Shown here piece after piece: positions 55,943 to 64,000 of a stretch of DNA of 64,000 bases; positions within the stretch are counted from its first letter, which is position 1, and each line of letters opens with the position of its first letter. Made by a program: the position numbers and the translations under genes. The notes beneath the pieces are model-generated. The model saw only the letters and a list, made by a program, of their open reading frames with translations, was not told the origin of the DNA and made no database searches. This stretch comes from Asaia astilbis JCM 15831 (lineage in GTDB: Bacteria > Pseudomonadota > Alphaproteobacteria > Acetobacterales > Acetobacteraceae): the NCBI RefSeq assembly GCF_000613845.1, contig NZ_BAJT01000002.1, positions 1 through 64,000 on the forward strand, in the 5' to 3' direction.

Positions 55943-56757
55943 CAGCACACCTCGATCGCCACACCACTAGCTTCAAGCTCCGCCACCGTGGAGGGCGTGA
56001 TCTGGTTATCCGTCAGAATACGGGTGAATTCGGACAACGTTGTCAGGCGATGCAACCCACCCTGACGAAACTTCGTGCTATCGACGAGCAGTACCGAGTC
56101 ATCGGCAATAGCCATAAGCGCGCGCTTTACTTTCACAACATCCTGATCGTTCTGGAACGCTGTGTCGCCGGAAATAACCGAGGTCGACATGAACATCAGA
56201 TTGGCTCGAAGCGAGCGGGCGGCCTGTTCACAGACAAGACCGAAAAAGGCGTTGCGTGAGTTGCTGTAATCGCCGCCGAGACAGATGATCTTGATCCCGG
56301 GGAAAGGGGCAAGCGCCTGAACGACACCGACGCCATTGGTGATGACCGTCAGAGGGGCGAGGGCAGGCAGTAGCGGGAGCATTTCTGCCACAGTCGTTGA
56401 GTCATCGAGAATGATTACCTGACCTGGCTCGATCATCGAGACGGCACGCTGGATGATGGCCCGCTTCAGATTGGCTGCACGATGCTGGCGGTAGGCGACA
56501 TTCTTTTCCGTGCGTGCCCGGTTCTTGAGCGTGATCCCACCGTGGATCTTGTCGATAAGACCCTGACCAGCCAGAGCATGAGCGTCGCGATGAATGGTCA
56601 TACGGCTCACGTCGAAATGCTCGGCCAGAAATTCGATGCTCGCATTTCCCTGCTCGAAAAGCAGATCCAGGATCTGCTGCTGACGCGATTTCAGGTTTTG
56701 ACGCTTCATCCCGGAAAATCCATCTAAAGAAGGCGCTGACCTGCTGTCATCACTCAT
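55942..56757 (-). CDS. DeoR-family regulator 1
   Basis: About 271 aa from the ATG at 56757. The N-terminal winged HTH reads SRQQQILDLLFEQGNASIEF, then DVSRMTIHRDAHALAGQGLI and KIHGGITLK. The C-terminal phosphosugar-sensing domain reads IILDDSTTVAEMLPLLPALA, NGVGVVQAL and FMSTSVISGDTAFQNDQD. It is divergent from the tpiA-led operon and paralogous to the DeoR gene inside it. Confidence 0.9.
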   Translation of the reverse strand: MSDDSRSAPSLDGFSGMKRQNLKSRQQQILDLLFEQGNASIEFLAEHFDVSRMTIHRDAHALAGQGLIDKIHGGITLKNRARTEKNVAYRQHRAANLKRAIIQRAVSMIEPGQVIILDDSTTVAEMLPLLPALAPLTVITNGVGVVQALAPFPGIKIICLGGDYSNSRNAFFGLVCEQAARSLRANLMFMSTSVISGDTAFQNDQDVVKVKRALMAIADDSVLLVDSTKFRQGGLHRLTTLSEFTRILTDNQITPSTVAELEASGVAIEVC

Positions 56758-57390
56758 TTTCGAAAACTGCCTCTGACTGAAGGTACGCCGCACCGGACGG
56801 GTTGAGCATTACGAGAGCTAAGATCACAAAAAATTATCACAAACGTCTCATAGCGACAAGATCGCGATCCCGTCGGTCCCGAGTGGTTCGACCGTAATCA
56901 ACTCGTATTTACCTTACCGCGCGACACTGATCTCAATAGGTTCCGCGTGCTGATCCTAACGCTTCTTAAAGCGAAAGCCAGTCGCGGATGTCCTGATCCC
57001 GAAATTCTGATGCCTCAACCATATCCGCGTTGAAGGTCCTCATCATAGGACCTTGATAAGCCTCATTGCATGGCGTGTACGGACGCTCTGCTATCGAAAC
57101 GCAGAGCGTTTTGAAGAATGCGTCGCCATGTTCGACCTGAGGACACTGCGTCTCGCCAAGCGTAGACCGCGCATCACGCGTCCGCCAAAACTCACTTTCA
57201 TAACAAAAGAAAACTAACAAAGTTTCGAACTACACCTCTGTTATTTATAGGAAAATCTTTATCTCTCGGGAAATCATATCAATGTGAACGGATAATATGA
57301 TACTATCACTACACAAATGTTATCTCACTTCCTATCCTCACATCGTCAACGTTACCGCGGCGGGTCGTCGCACCGCAGGAAGTGAGCACC
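56758..57390. promoter_or_regulatory. 633-bp control region between deoR1 and the tpiA-like operon
   Basis: It contains the element CAAAAGAAAACTAACAAAGTTTCG (57204-57227), a TTTTCGAAAA palindrome near 56757-56766 and AT-rich stretches around 57240-57330. A minus-strand frame at 56966-57220 (84 codons, ending NADMVEASEFRDQDIRDWLS) reads partly protein-like but has no clear RBS. It may be a gene remnant. No other gene is seen. Confidence 0.5.
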
Positions 57391-58154
57391 ATGGGTCAAA
57401 AGCCGATCTGGATCGGAACAAGCTGGAAAATGAACAAGGGGCCAGCTGCTGCACGCGAGGCTGCCGAACAACTTGCCGATATCGCAGTACCCGCAAATGT
57501 TGTGCCCTTCGTCATCCCTCCCTTTACGTCGCTCGAAGCTGTCGCAAAGCGTCTCGAAAACTCGCCCTGGCGTATCGGCGCTCAGAACATGCATTGGGAA
57601 GAGCATGGGGCATGGACGGGCGAAGTCTCGCCGAGCATGGTGCGCGAATGTGGTGCAGCCATCGTTGAACTCGGGCATTCCGAGCGCCGCGAACATTTCG
57701 GTGAGACCGATTTCACCGTCAATCTTAAGGTTCGGGCGGCGCTCCGCCATGGCTTGCGTCCTCTGATCTGCATTGGAGAGACGGCGGCAGAGTTCGAATT
57801 TGGCGTCACACACGAGACGCTGGTGCGGCAGATGAAGATCGCCCTTCACGGTCTGACCGAACGCGACTTCCAGAGCGTGATCCTGGCCTATGAACCCGTC
57901 TGGGCTATCGGCACCAAGGCACCCCCGCCACTCCGGCTTTCGTCAGCTCCGCTCATTCGCGCCTTCGAGATGTCCTGATCGAACTTACAGGGGAACGCCT
58001 GGCGCAGCAGGTGCCCATTCTCTACGGTGGCAGCGTCTCACTGGATAACGCAGCCTGCTTTACAGCTCTTCGAGACGTCGATGGTGTCTTTATCGGCCGC
58101 TCGGCGTGGGATCCTGCTGGTCTCGCCTCGATCATACGATCGGCTGTCTCATGA
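57391..58154 (+). CDS. Triosephosphate isomerase homologue (EryH/LerI-like candidate), one frameshift
   Basis: The ATG at 57391 gives IWIGTSWKMNKGPAAAREAA with the catalytic Lys. IVELGHSERREHFGETD holds the catalytic His and VILAYEPVWAIGTK the catalytic Glu. A lost G near 57918 moves the frame to TPATPAFVSSAHSRLRDVLI and LYGGSVSLDNAACFTALRDV, ending at TGA 58152. About 254 aa. The N-terminal WIGTSWKMNK and its place beside RpiB- and DAK-type genes favour a tetrulose-phosphate isomerase over glycolytic TPI. Its end overlaps deoR2. Confidence 0.85.
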
Positions 58155-59005
58155 GCGGTACTACGGGCGTGGAGAGCAAGGCAGTCTCCGCAAGAAGACG
58201 AGAAATACTCGACTACGTTCTGGAAAATGGCGGTGCTCAGATAGAGGAGCTGGTCGAGCGCTTCTCTACCAGTCGGATGACCATTCACCGCGATTTACAC
58301 GCTCTTTCCGAACAGGGGCTGGTGCGCAAAGTCCATGGTGGCGTCACAATGCTCGCGAGCGGCGTGATGGAGACAAGCGTCGTTCACCGGATGCGTCGAG
58401 CCTCCCGCGAGAAACAGGCCATTGCACGTGTCGCGGCCAGCTTCATCAAGACAGGCGATATCATCGCACTCGATGACTCGACGACATCGCGCATCCTCTC
58501 TGAGACGCTCCCCTCTGGCATGCCACTCACGGTTATGACCAATAGTATGGGGATCGCCACCCAGATTGCCAACGCACGCGATATCAGCCTGATCTCCCTC
58601 GGAGGCAAGTATCATCCTCGCTTCGATGCGTTTCTCGGCATCCTCTGCGAGCAGGGAACAAAATCCCTCCGCGCAAACACGCTTTTCATGTCGGTCTCTG
58701 CGGTCCGTGATTTGGGAGCGTTTCATCAGGAGCAGGAGATCGTCAAATGCAAGACGGCGCTGATGAATATTGTCGACCGCCGGATCCTGATGATCGACAG
58801 CCAGAAATTCGAAGTTACAGCGCTCAATCGTATCGCGAGCCTGACAGATTTCGATGTTGTCATCACTGATTCAGGCGTCGCCGAGAGCCAGAAAAGCCGA
58901 ATGCTGGAGGCTGGCGTCAATCTGCATATCGCATCTCTCGATGAGGCCTCACCAGCGTCGTTACACGGCAAGTCCGGAGAGAGCCAAAAAGGAACAAAAC
59001 AATGA
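58151..59005 (+). CDS. DeoR-family regulator 2, inside the sugar operon
   Basis: A 284-aa protein from an ATG overlapping the tpiA-like stop (ATGA). HTH: RRREILDYVLENGGAQIEEL, then STSRMTIHRDLHALSEQGLV and KVHGGVTML. Sensor domain: DIIALDDSTTSRILSETLPS and FMSVSAVRDLGAFHQEQE. It overlaps rpiB by 4 nt. Close similarity of layout to deoR1 suggests duplication and perhaps two inducers. Confidence 0.9.
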   Translation: MSGTTGVESKAVSARRREILDYVLENGGAQIEELVERFSTSRMTIHRDLHALSEQGLVRKVHGGVTMLASGVMETSVVHRMRRASREKQAIARVAASFIKTGDIIALDDSTTSRILSETLPSGMPLTVMTNSMGIATQIANARDISLISLGGKYHPRFDAFLGILCEQGTKSLRANTLFMSVSAVRDLGAFHQEQEIVKCKTALMNIVDRRILMIDSQKFEVTALNRIASLTDFDVVITDSGVAESQKSRMLEAGVNLHIASLDEASPASLHGKSGESQKGTKQ

Positions 59006-59457
59006 AAATCGCAGTCGGTGGAGATAGCGCGGGTGAGGAACTCGCTCAGAAGATTATTGCCCATCTCAAGGCGATCGGCATCGAGGCCGATGATCTTTCT
59101 CACCCGGTCGAGGAAAAACCCGAACTCTATTCGGAACTCAGCGAGCGGGTTGGGCGGGCCATTCTTGCCGGGGATTACGAGAGAGGAATTCTCTGCTGTG
59201 GTACCGGGATCGGTGTCGCCATCTCAGCAAACAAAATTCCGGGTATTCGCGCAGCTCAGGCTCATGACACCTATTCGGCAGAGCGTGCAGCCCTGTCCAA
59301 CAATGCGCATATCATCACACTCGGAGCCCGCGTCGTCGGTCCGGAACTCGCCAACACGATCGTCGAGTCATTTCTGGCGAAGACGTTCGACCCGCAAAGC
59401 GCATCGGCGCGCAATGTGGACGGAATTGATGCACTGGATCGAAAATACTCTAAGTAG
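59002..59457 (+). CDS. rpiB: RpiB/LacAB-family sugar-phosphate isomerase (EryI/DerI-like candidate)
   Basis: A 151-aa protein with the RpiB start IAVGGDSAGEELAQKIIAHL, active-site Cys in GILCCGTGIGVAISANKIPG, and AAQAHDTYSAERAALSNNAH. RpiB enzymes interconvert ribose- and ribulose-5-phosphate, but the EryI/DerI subfamily converts D-erythrulose-4-phosphate to erythrose-4-phosphate. The TPI- and DAK-type neighbours support the latter. The symbol names the family only. Confidence 0.85.
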   Translation: MKIAVGGDSAGEELAQKIIAHLKAIGIEADDLSHPVEEKPELYSELSERVGRAILAGDYERGILCCGTGIGVAISANKIPGIRAAQAHDTYSAERAALSNNAHIITLGARVVGPELANTIVESFLAKTFDPQSASARNVDGIDALDRKYSK

Positions 59458-59618
59458 AAAACCATCAAACACTTCTAATATTATACTTATAGAACGGCAT
59501 ATATCGCCAATTCATATTTCTGTTTTTATGAATTGTTCTCAATTGCGCCAAAAATCTTCAACAGAGAGAACGCCGGACACATCTCAAGACCTTCTCTCAC
59601 GAAGAGGATGATTATCTC

Positions 59619-61320
59619 ATGACCAGGATTTGTGGGCCCGCCGAAGATTTCGCGTCGTCAGCCCTCCTAGGCTTCGCCAGCCTCCATCGCGATATCGTCC
59701 GTCCAGTCAAGGGGGGTGTCCTACGTGCGCGACCGGCGAGAGAAGGGAAGGTAAGTCTGGTTGTCGGGGGCGGTTCGGGTCACTTTCCGGCCTTCAATGG
59801 CTTTGTCGGTTTCGGGTTTGCCGACGCTGCAGTCGCGGGAGACGTCTTCGCTTCACCATCGACACAGGCAATCCTCAGGGTCGCGCGAGAAGCGCAGCTT
59901 GGTGGCGGCGTGATCCTTGGTTACGGGAATTACGCAGGTGACGTCCTGAATTTCAGTATTGCTGCCGAGCGCCTTCGCTGAAGGCATCGATACACGCTTG
60001 ATTGCCACAACCGACGACGTAGCGAGTGCGCCCCGACTGGAGCATTATCGACGCCGTGGGACGGCAGGCGATCTCCCGGTTTTCAAGATCATCGGTGCAG
60101 CAGCTGAAGCAGGACTGGCGCTTGATGCTGTTGAGACAGTTGGCCAGAGAGCCAATGCTCGGACGCGCTCTTTCGGTGTCGCTTTCGATGGTTGCACTTT
60201 GCCGGGCGAGAAGGAGAAACTTTTCCACGTACCTGAAGGGCGCCTGGCTTTAGGGCTCGGTGTTCATGGTGAGCCGGGTATCGATGAGCTCGACCTCATG
60301 CGGCCTGAAGAACTGGCTGCGATATTGTGCGAGCGCCTTCTTGATGAGGCTCCGTCGGACGCAGGTTCACGGATTACGGCTGTGCTCAATGGTCTGGGCA
60401 GCACGAAATACGAAGAGCTCTTTGTGTTGTGGGAGGCGATCATCCCCTATCTCGAAAACGCGGGGTATTCGATCATTGCCCCTCTCGCGGGAGAATACGT
60501 CACAAGTCTGGACATGGCCGGCTGCTCCCTTACCCTGACCTGGCTCGATGAGGAGCTGGAAGCGTTCTGGTGTGCACCTGTCACGAGTGCCGCCTTGAGG
60601 CGCGAGAGAGTAACGGGGCAGGAGAGCATCGCCTTACCCGCCCTAATCGACGTGCCGAAGACGGTCATGAGGTCACAGACCGACGAGGGCCGGAGAGGAG
60701 GGCTCTGTGTCGCGCGAGCCATGGCAAGACTCTCGGCTGCACTGGCAGAAGCAGAGCCCATGCTGGGAAAAATCGACGCTCATGCGGGCGATGGGGATCA
60801 CGGCCAAAGCATGGCCCGCGGCTCTGACGCGGCAGCCAAAGCGGCTCGCACCGCCGTTGGCGCGGGTGCCGGACCCAGCACGGTTCTCATGGCAGCAGCC
60901 GATGCCTGGGCAGACCGGGCAGGGGGAACGTCCGGCGCTCTCTGGGGGGCTGGTTTGTTCGAATTCAGCACGGCGCTCGATGATCGCGCCATGCCCGAAG
61001 CTCAGCATCTTGCATTGGGTCTCCGCCGCGCAAGAGATAAAATCGCGGCGCTGGGCAAGGCAAAGCCCGGGGATAAGACGCTCATTGATGCTCTGACACC
61101 GCTCGTCGATCATTTTGAGGCAGGAATCGAGAAGGGGCACACGCTGTCTCGTGCCTGGTGCGAGGCCGCAAAGGCGTCGACAGACGCCGCCGAGGCAACG
61201 AAAGAGCTTTTGCCGCGGCTCGGTCGTGCTCGTCTTCATGGCGAGCGCAGCCTGGGTCAGCCTGACGCGGGCGCTGTGTCCATGGCGTTCTGTGCCCGTG
61301 TCATCGGAGAGCTGCTTTGA
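59619..61320 (+). CDS. Dihydroxyacetone kinase family protein (tetrulose kinase candidate), one frameshift
   Basis: The DhaK part has LVVGGGSGHFPAFNGFVGFG, VILGYGNYAGDVLNFSIAAE and, after a shift near 59965, IDTRLIATTDDVASAP. The substrate-binding His is in LALGLGVHGEPGIDELDL. The DhaL part has HAGDGDHGQSMARG (Mg/ATP aspartates) and AGGTSGALWGAGL. Fused DhaK-DhaL of about 567 aa, ATP-dependent. GHFPAFNG replaces the GHEPAHAG of true DHA kinases, as in L-/D-erythrulose kinases. Frame-joined. Confidence 0.87.
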
Positions 61321-61510
61321 TCGATCGCCGCTCAAGACTCTCCTGAGAACTCTTCTCCAAAGGGCCTGTGCGGAGACGATGCTTAAGAAGCACGAGTTAG
61401 TCCCCAAGTTTGAATTTTACCAAAGACCTATCCACAGCCTTACCCACGAACGCATCCACGAAATCTGTGGGTAAGTCAGTCGACTTTGAACATGACCGTT
61501 TTCGCCCTTT

Positions 61511-63070
61511 TCAAGAATGGTCGTCGAGACGAGCGAAACGGGAATTATGCCGTGAGTAGAACCAGTATGTGGCGAAGCCGAGCGCTGCGTATGCGAGGAG
61601 AAGCAAGGCCGGAACCGGATTGCCGTGCATCAGGGCCCGCGCCATGTCGGCGAAGAGCGGCGCAATCATGACGATGCAAAAAAGGATGCCCAGCAGGGGC
61701 GTGATACCGATCCACCAGCCTTTGACCCAGATCCCGCCGAGCGGAACGCTGAAGCTCCTGGGCATGTCGGGGTGCATGTTGCGCTGCCAGATCACGGTGA
61801 AGCACACGATACCGAATGCCGCCGCAGTCCCGATGCTCACAAGATCGCTGATCACATCGATCGGCAGTGTTGCTGTTGCGAGCGAGACAATGACGCCCAG
61901 CAGGATCGTTCCTGTCCAGGGTGTGTGATACCGACGGTGAACATAAGAGAAGATCGGCGGCAGCAAGCCGTCGCGGCTCATGGCAAAGAAGATGCGTGTC
62001 TGACCGTAAAGCAGGCCCAGCAGCACCGAGCAAAGACCGATCGTTGCCCCAAGATTGACGAACAGGGCGAGCCAGGGCTGGTTCATGGCCTTGACCGCAA
62101 TCGAGAGCGGGTCGGCAACATTGAGTTTCTGATAGGGAACGATCCCGATCAGGATCGAGGCAACACAGACATAGACAATGGTGCAGATGACGAGGCTGCC
62201 GATGATACCGATCGGGACGTCCCGGCGCGGATTTCGGGCTTCAGCCGATGCCGTCGATACCGCCTCGAACCCGACATAGGCGAAGAAGATGATCGACGCC
62301 GCCCTGAACATACCCGGTACACCAAATCGAAATCCCCCTGATAGGCGGGGACGAAAGGGTGCCAATACGCAGGATGCAGCGCAAACAGACCACACCCGAC
62401 GAAAAGAAAAAGCACGCCGACCTTGATGAAGACGATGATGGTGTTGACCCGGGCGGATTCCTGTACACCGCGCACGAGGCAGATCGTCACGACCGTAATC
62501 GCAAGCGTCGCGACAAGATCGAAACGCCAGCCCGACGTGATGGCCATGCCGCCACTACCCGGAACGGTCTGGAATGTTGCCTGGCTCAGCGAGGCAGGAA
62601 TCCGCACACCGAAATCTGCAAGCAGACTGGTCGCGTATCCTGAAAGCCCGGAGGCCACAGCCGCACAGGAGATGCCATATTCGAGCAATAGCAGCCATCC
62701 TACCGTCCAGGCCGCGCGTTCGCCCATGGAGACATAGGCATAGGAATAGGCCGAACCGGAAACCGGCAGGCTGGAAGAGAGCTCGCCATAGGAGAAGGCG
62801 GTAAATAGGCAGGCCAGAGCCGCGATCACGAAGGAGATCAGGATCGACGGGCCCGCATATTCAGCAGCGGCCGTGCCGGTCATGACATAGATACCGGCGC
62901 CAATCGTCGAGCCGACACCCAACATGACAAGCTGCGTCGCCGTCAGGGAACGCTTCAGCCCGTTTGTTTCAAAATCAGCCGTGACCTGTGCAAGCGTCTT
63001 GCGACGGCTCGTGATCGTCGATGAAGGAGGAGGAGATGCGGCCAGGTCAGGAATGATGAAAATCGCCCAT
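61511..63070 (-). CDS. APC-family amino-acid permease, frameshifted
   Basis: The N-terminal half (GLKRSLTATQLVMLGVGSTI, then GAGIYVMTGTAAAEYAGPSI, SGSAYSYAYVSMGERAAWTV) and C-terminal half (IIFFAYVGFEAVSTASAEAR, GQTRIFFAMSRDGLLPPIF) match cationic amino-acid transporters of the APC superfamily (12 helices, about 500 aa). They join near 62330. Coding sense can be followed upstream to about 63050, but the only ATG (63070) is in another frame, so a second lost base or another start is needed. The start is uncertain. Confidence 0.8.
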
Positions 63071-63074
63071 GCGT

Positions 63075-63102
63075 AAAAAAGCCGATCATGCCGGATCGGC
63101 CG
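63075..63102 (-). terminator. Terminator after uppP
   Basis: On the minus strand GCCGATC-CGGCAT-GATCGGC is followed by T7. It lies 24 nt downstream of the uppP stop and just before the apparent permease start. Confidence 0.85.
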
Positions 63103-63125
63103 TCAAAGTGGAAATGATTTCGTTC

Positions 63126-63971
63126 TCAGAGGAGAACGAGAACCAGAAGGGAAAAGATACCCGCGCCCATGCAATAGAAGGCAAAAGGCGAGAGCGCCCA
63201 ACGCTCATGATCGCGGAAGTATCTCAAAAGCACAGCCGTACTGATCAGCGCCGTGATCCCGGCGACGACAGCCGCGATAATGGAGATATGAAGCATGTCG
63301 TGGCTGACGGTCATATGACGAAGCTGCCAGGCCTCATGGACTGTGGCGGCGAGCACTGCGGGCTGAGCCATGAGAAGCGAAAACCGGGCGGCAGTTTCGT
63401 GATTGAGCCCCCTGATGATGCCCGCATTGATCGTGGAGCCAGATCGCGAGATACCCGGGAAAAGAGCAAGACATTGCCATAGACCGATCACGAGCGCGTC
63501 TTTCGCAGACATGTCGGCAATCGCCCGTTGCGGCCCACGCCCCTTGTAGGAACGCATCCATTCGGTGACGAGCAGGATCAGACCGTTCAGGAAGAGAAAT
63601 CCGGCAACCGCAACAGGCGTGCCGAAGATAATTTTCAGACGATGTTCGAAAGCCGCTCCGATGATGACCACAGGGATGGTCGCGACGACAAGCAGGACAA
63701 GGACGCGGATCGCCTCTTCGCGACGGGCTGCTCCATGCACGCCGAGCGCCCCGGTAAAGATGGCCAACCAGTCGCGCCAGAAGAAGCAGAACAAGGCCAC
63801 AAAAGTACCGAAATGCAGCATCGTCAGAAACGGCAGAAACAGCTCGCCGCGTTCGTCAATGTTCCAGTGCAGCAGAGCCGGAAGCAAAACTGCGTGACCG
63901 AGACTGCTCACGGGGAAAAGTTCGGTCAGTCCCTGAACGATTGCAAGGACCAATGCTTGAAGCAGTGTCAT
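63126..63971 (-). CDS. uppP: Undecaprenyl-diphosphatase
   Basis: A 281-aa intact membrane protein with the BacA/UppP motifs VQGLTELFPVSSLGHAVLLP near residue 15 and ALFPGISRSGSTINAGII near 165. It recycles undecaprenyl pyrophosphate for cell-wall synthesis and confers bacitracin tolerance. CAAAGGAG-type sequence lies upstream of the start, although the ATG at 63971 is 15 nt away. Confidence 0.95.
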   Translation of the reverse strand: MTLLQALVLAIVQGLTELFPVSSLGHAVLLPALLHWNIDERGELFLPFLTMLHFGTFVALFCFFWRDWLAIFTGALGVHGAARREEAIRVLVLLVVATIPVVIIGAAFEHRLKIIFGTPVAVAGFLFLNGLILLVTEWMRSYKGRGPQRAIADMSAKDALVIGLWQCLALFPGISRSGSTINAGIIRGLNHETAARFSLLMAQPAVLAATVHEAWQLRHMTVSHDMLHISIIAAVVAGITALISTAVLLRYFRDHERWALSPFAFYCMGAGIFSLLVLVLL

Positions 63972-64000
63972 GTCAGCTCAATATCAAAGGAGTATTTGTA

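Overview
The window looks like the chromosome of an acetic acid bacterium (Acetobacteraceae, for example Asaia, Gluconobacter or Kozakia; genus not settled). It is moderately GC-rich. The right half carries a his operon, thiC, purF, pyrD, an RND pump and a dihydroxyacetone-kinase-type sugar cluster next to a zinc alcohol dehydrogenase.

Positions 1 to about 30005 are most of a temperate prophage integrated at the 3' end of a tRNA-Glu(CTC) gene (30006-30081); the far end lies left of the window. The head module is lambda-like (small and large terminase, a Z-like protein, gpW, portal, S49 protease, scaffold, gpD, gpE). The tail is contractile and Mu/P2-like (sheath, tube, frameshifted tail chaperone, tape measure with a lysozyme-like domain, DNA-circulation protein). 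To the right lie a DnaB-type replication block, a Cro/CI immunity region, a lysogeny-linked membrane-anchored Mrr-type nuclease, a short operon of small proteins, an excisionase-like protein and a tyrosine integrase. A repeated 19-bp operator (ATGTCG-N7-CGACAT) occurs twice between cro and cI and twice in front of the integrase operon, so one repressor probably controls both.

Between S49 protease and portal, genes that are normally adjacent, sits a 3.9-kb accessory island (about 9610-13466). It holds a stop-interrupted gene, an IS66 transposase remnant, an unrecognised three-gene cassette whose large protein ends in a nuclease-like E-x-K region, and a BrnT/HTH toxin-antitoxin pair in the opposite orientation. 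This island and the CI-linked nuclease are the best candidates for a new phage-borne defence or exclusion system.

From 30126 rightwards the chromosome holds HIT-hisE-hisF-hisA-GNAT-hisH-DUF2628-hisB (minus strand), a nitroreductase and a UbiH-like monooxygenase, an MscS-family channel, pyrD, a TPP riboswitch with thiC, an SMR pump, cvpA-purF, a TetR repressor divergent from an RND efflux operon, a second TolC-like protein, an alcohol dehydrogenase, two DeoR regulators flanking and within a tpiA-rpiB-dhaK-like cluster (probably L-erythrulose/tetritol catabolism), an amino-acid permease and uppP.

About 25 genes, including conserved ones (hisF, hisA, purF, pyrD, tpiA), are broken by what look like single-base losses, often in short G/C runs. 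These are far more likely sequencing or assembly errors than mutations. Coordinates of such genes span the whole reconstructed gene.
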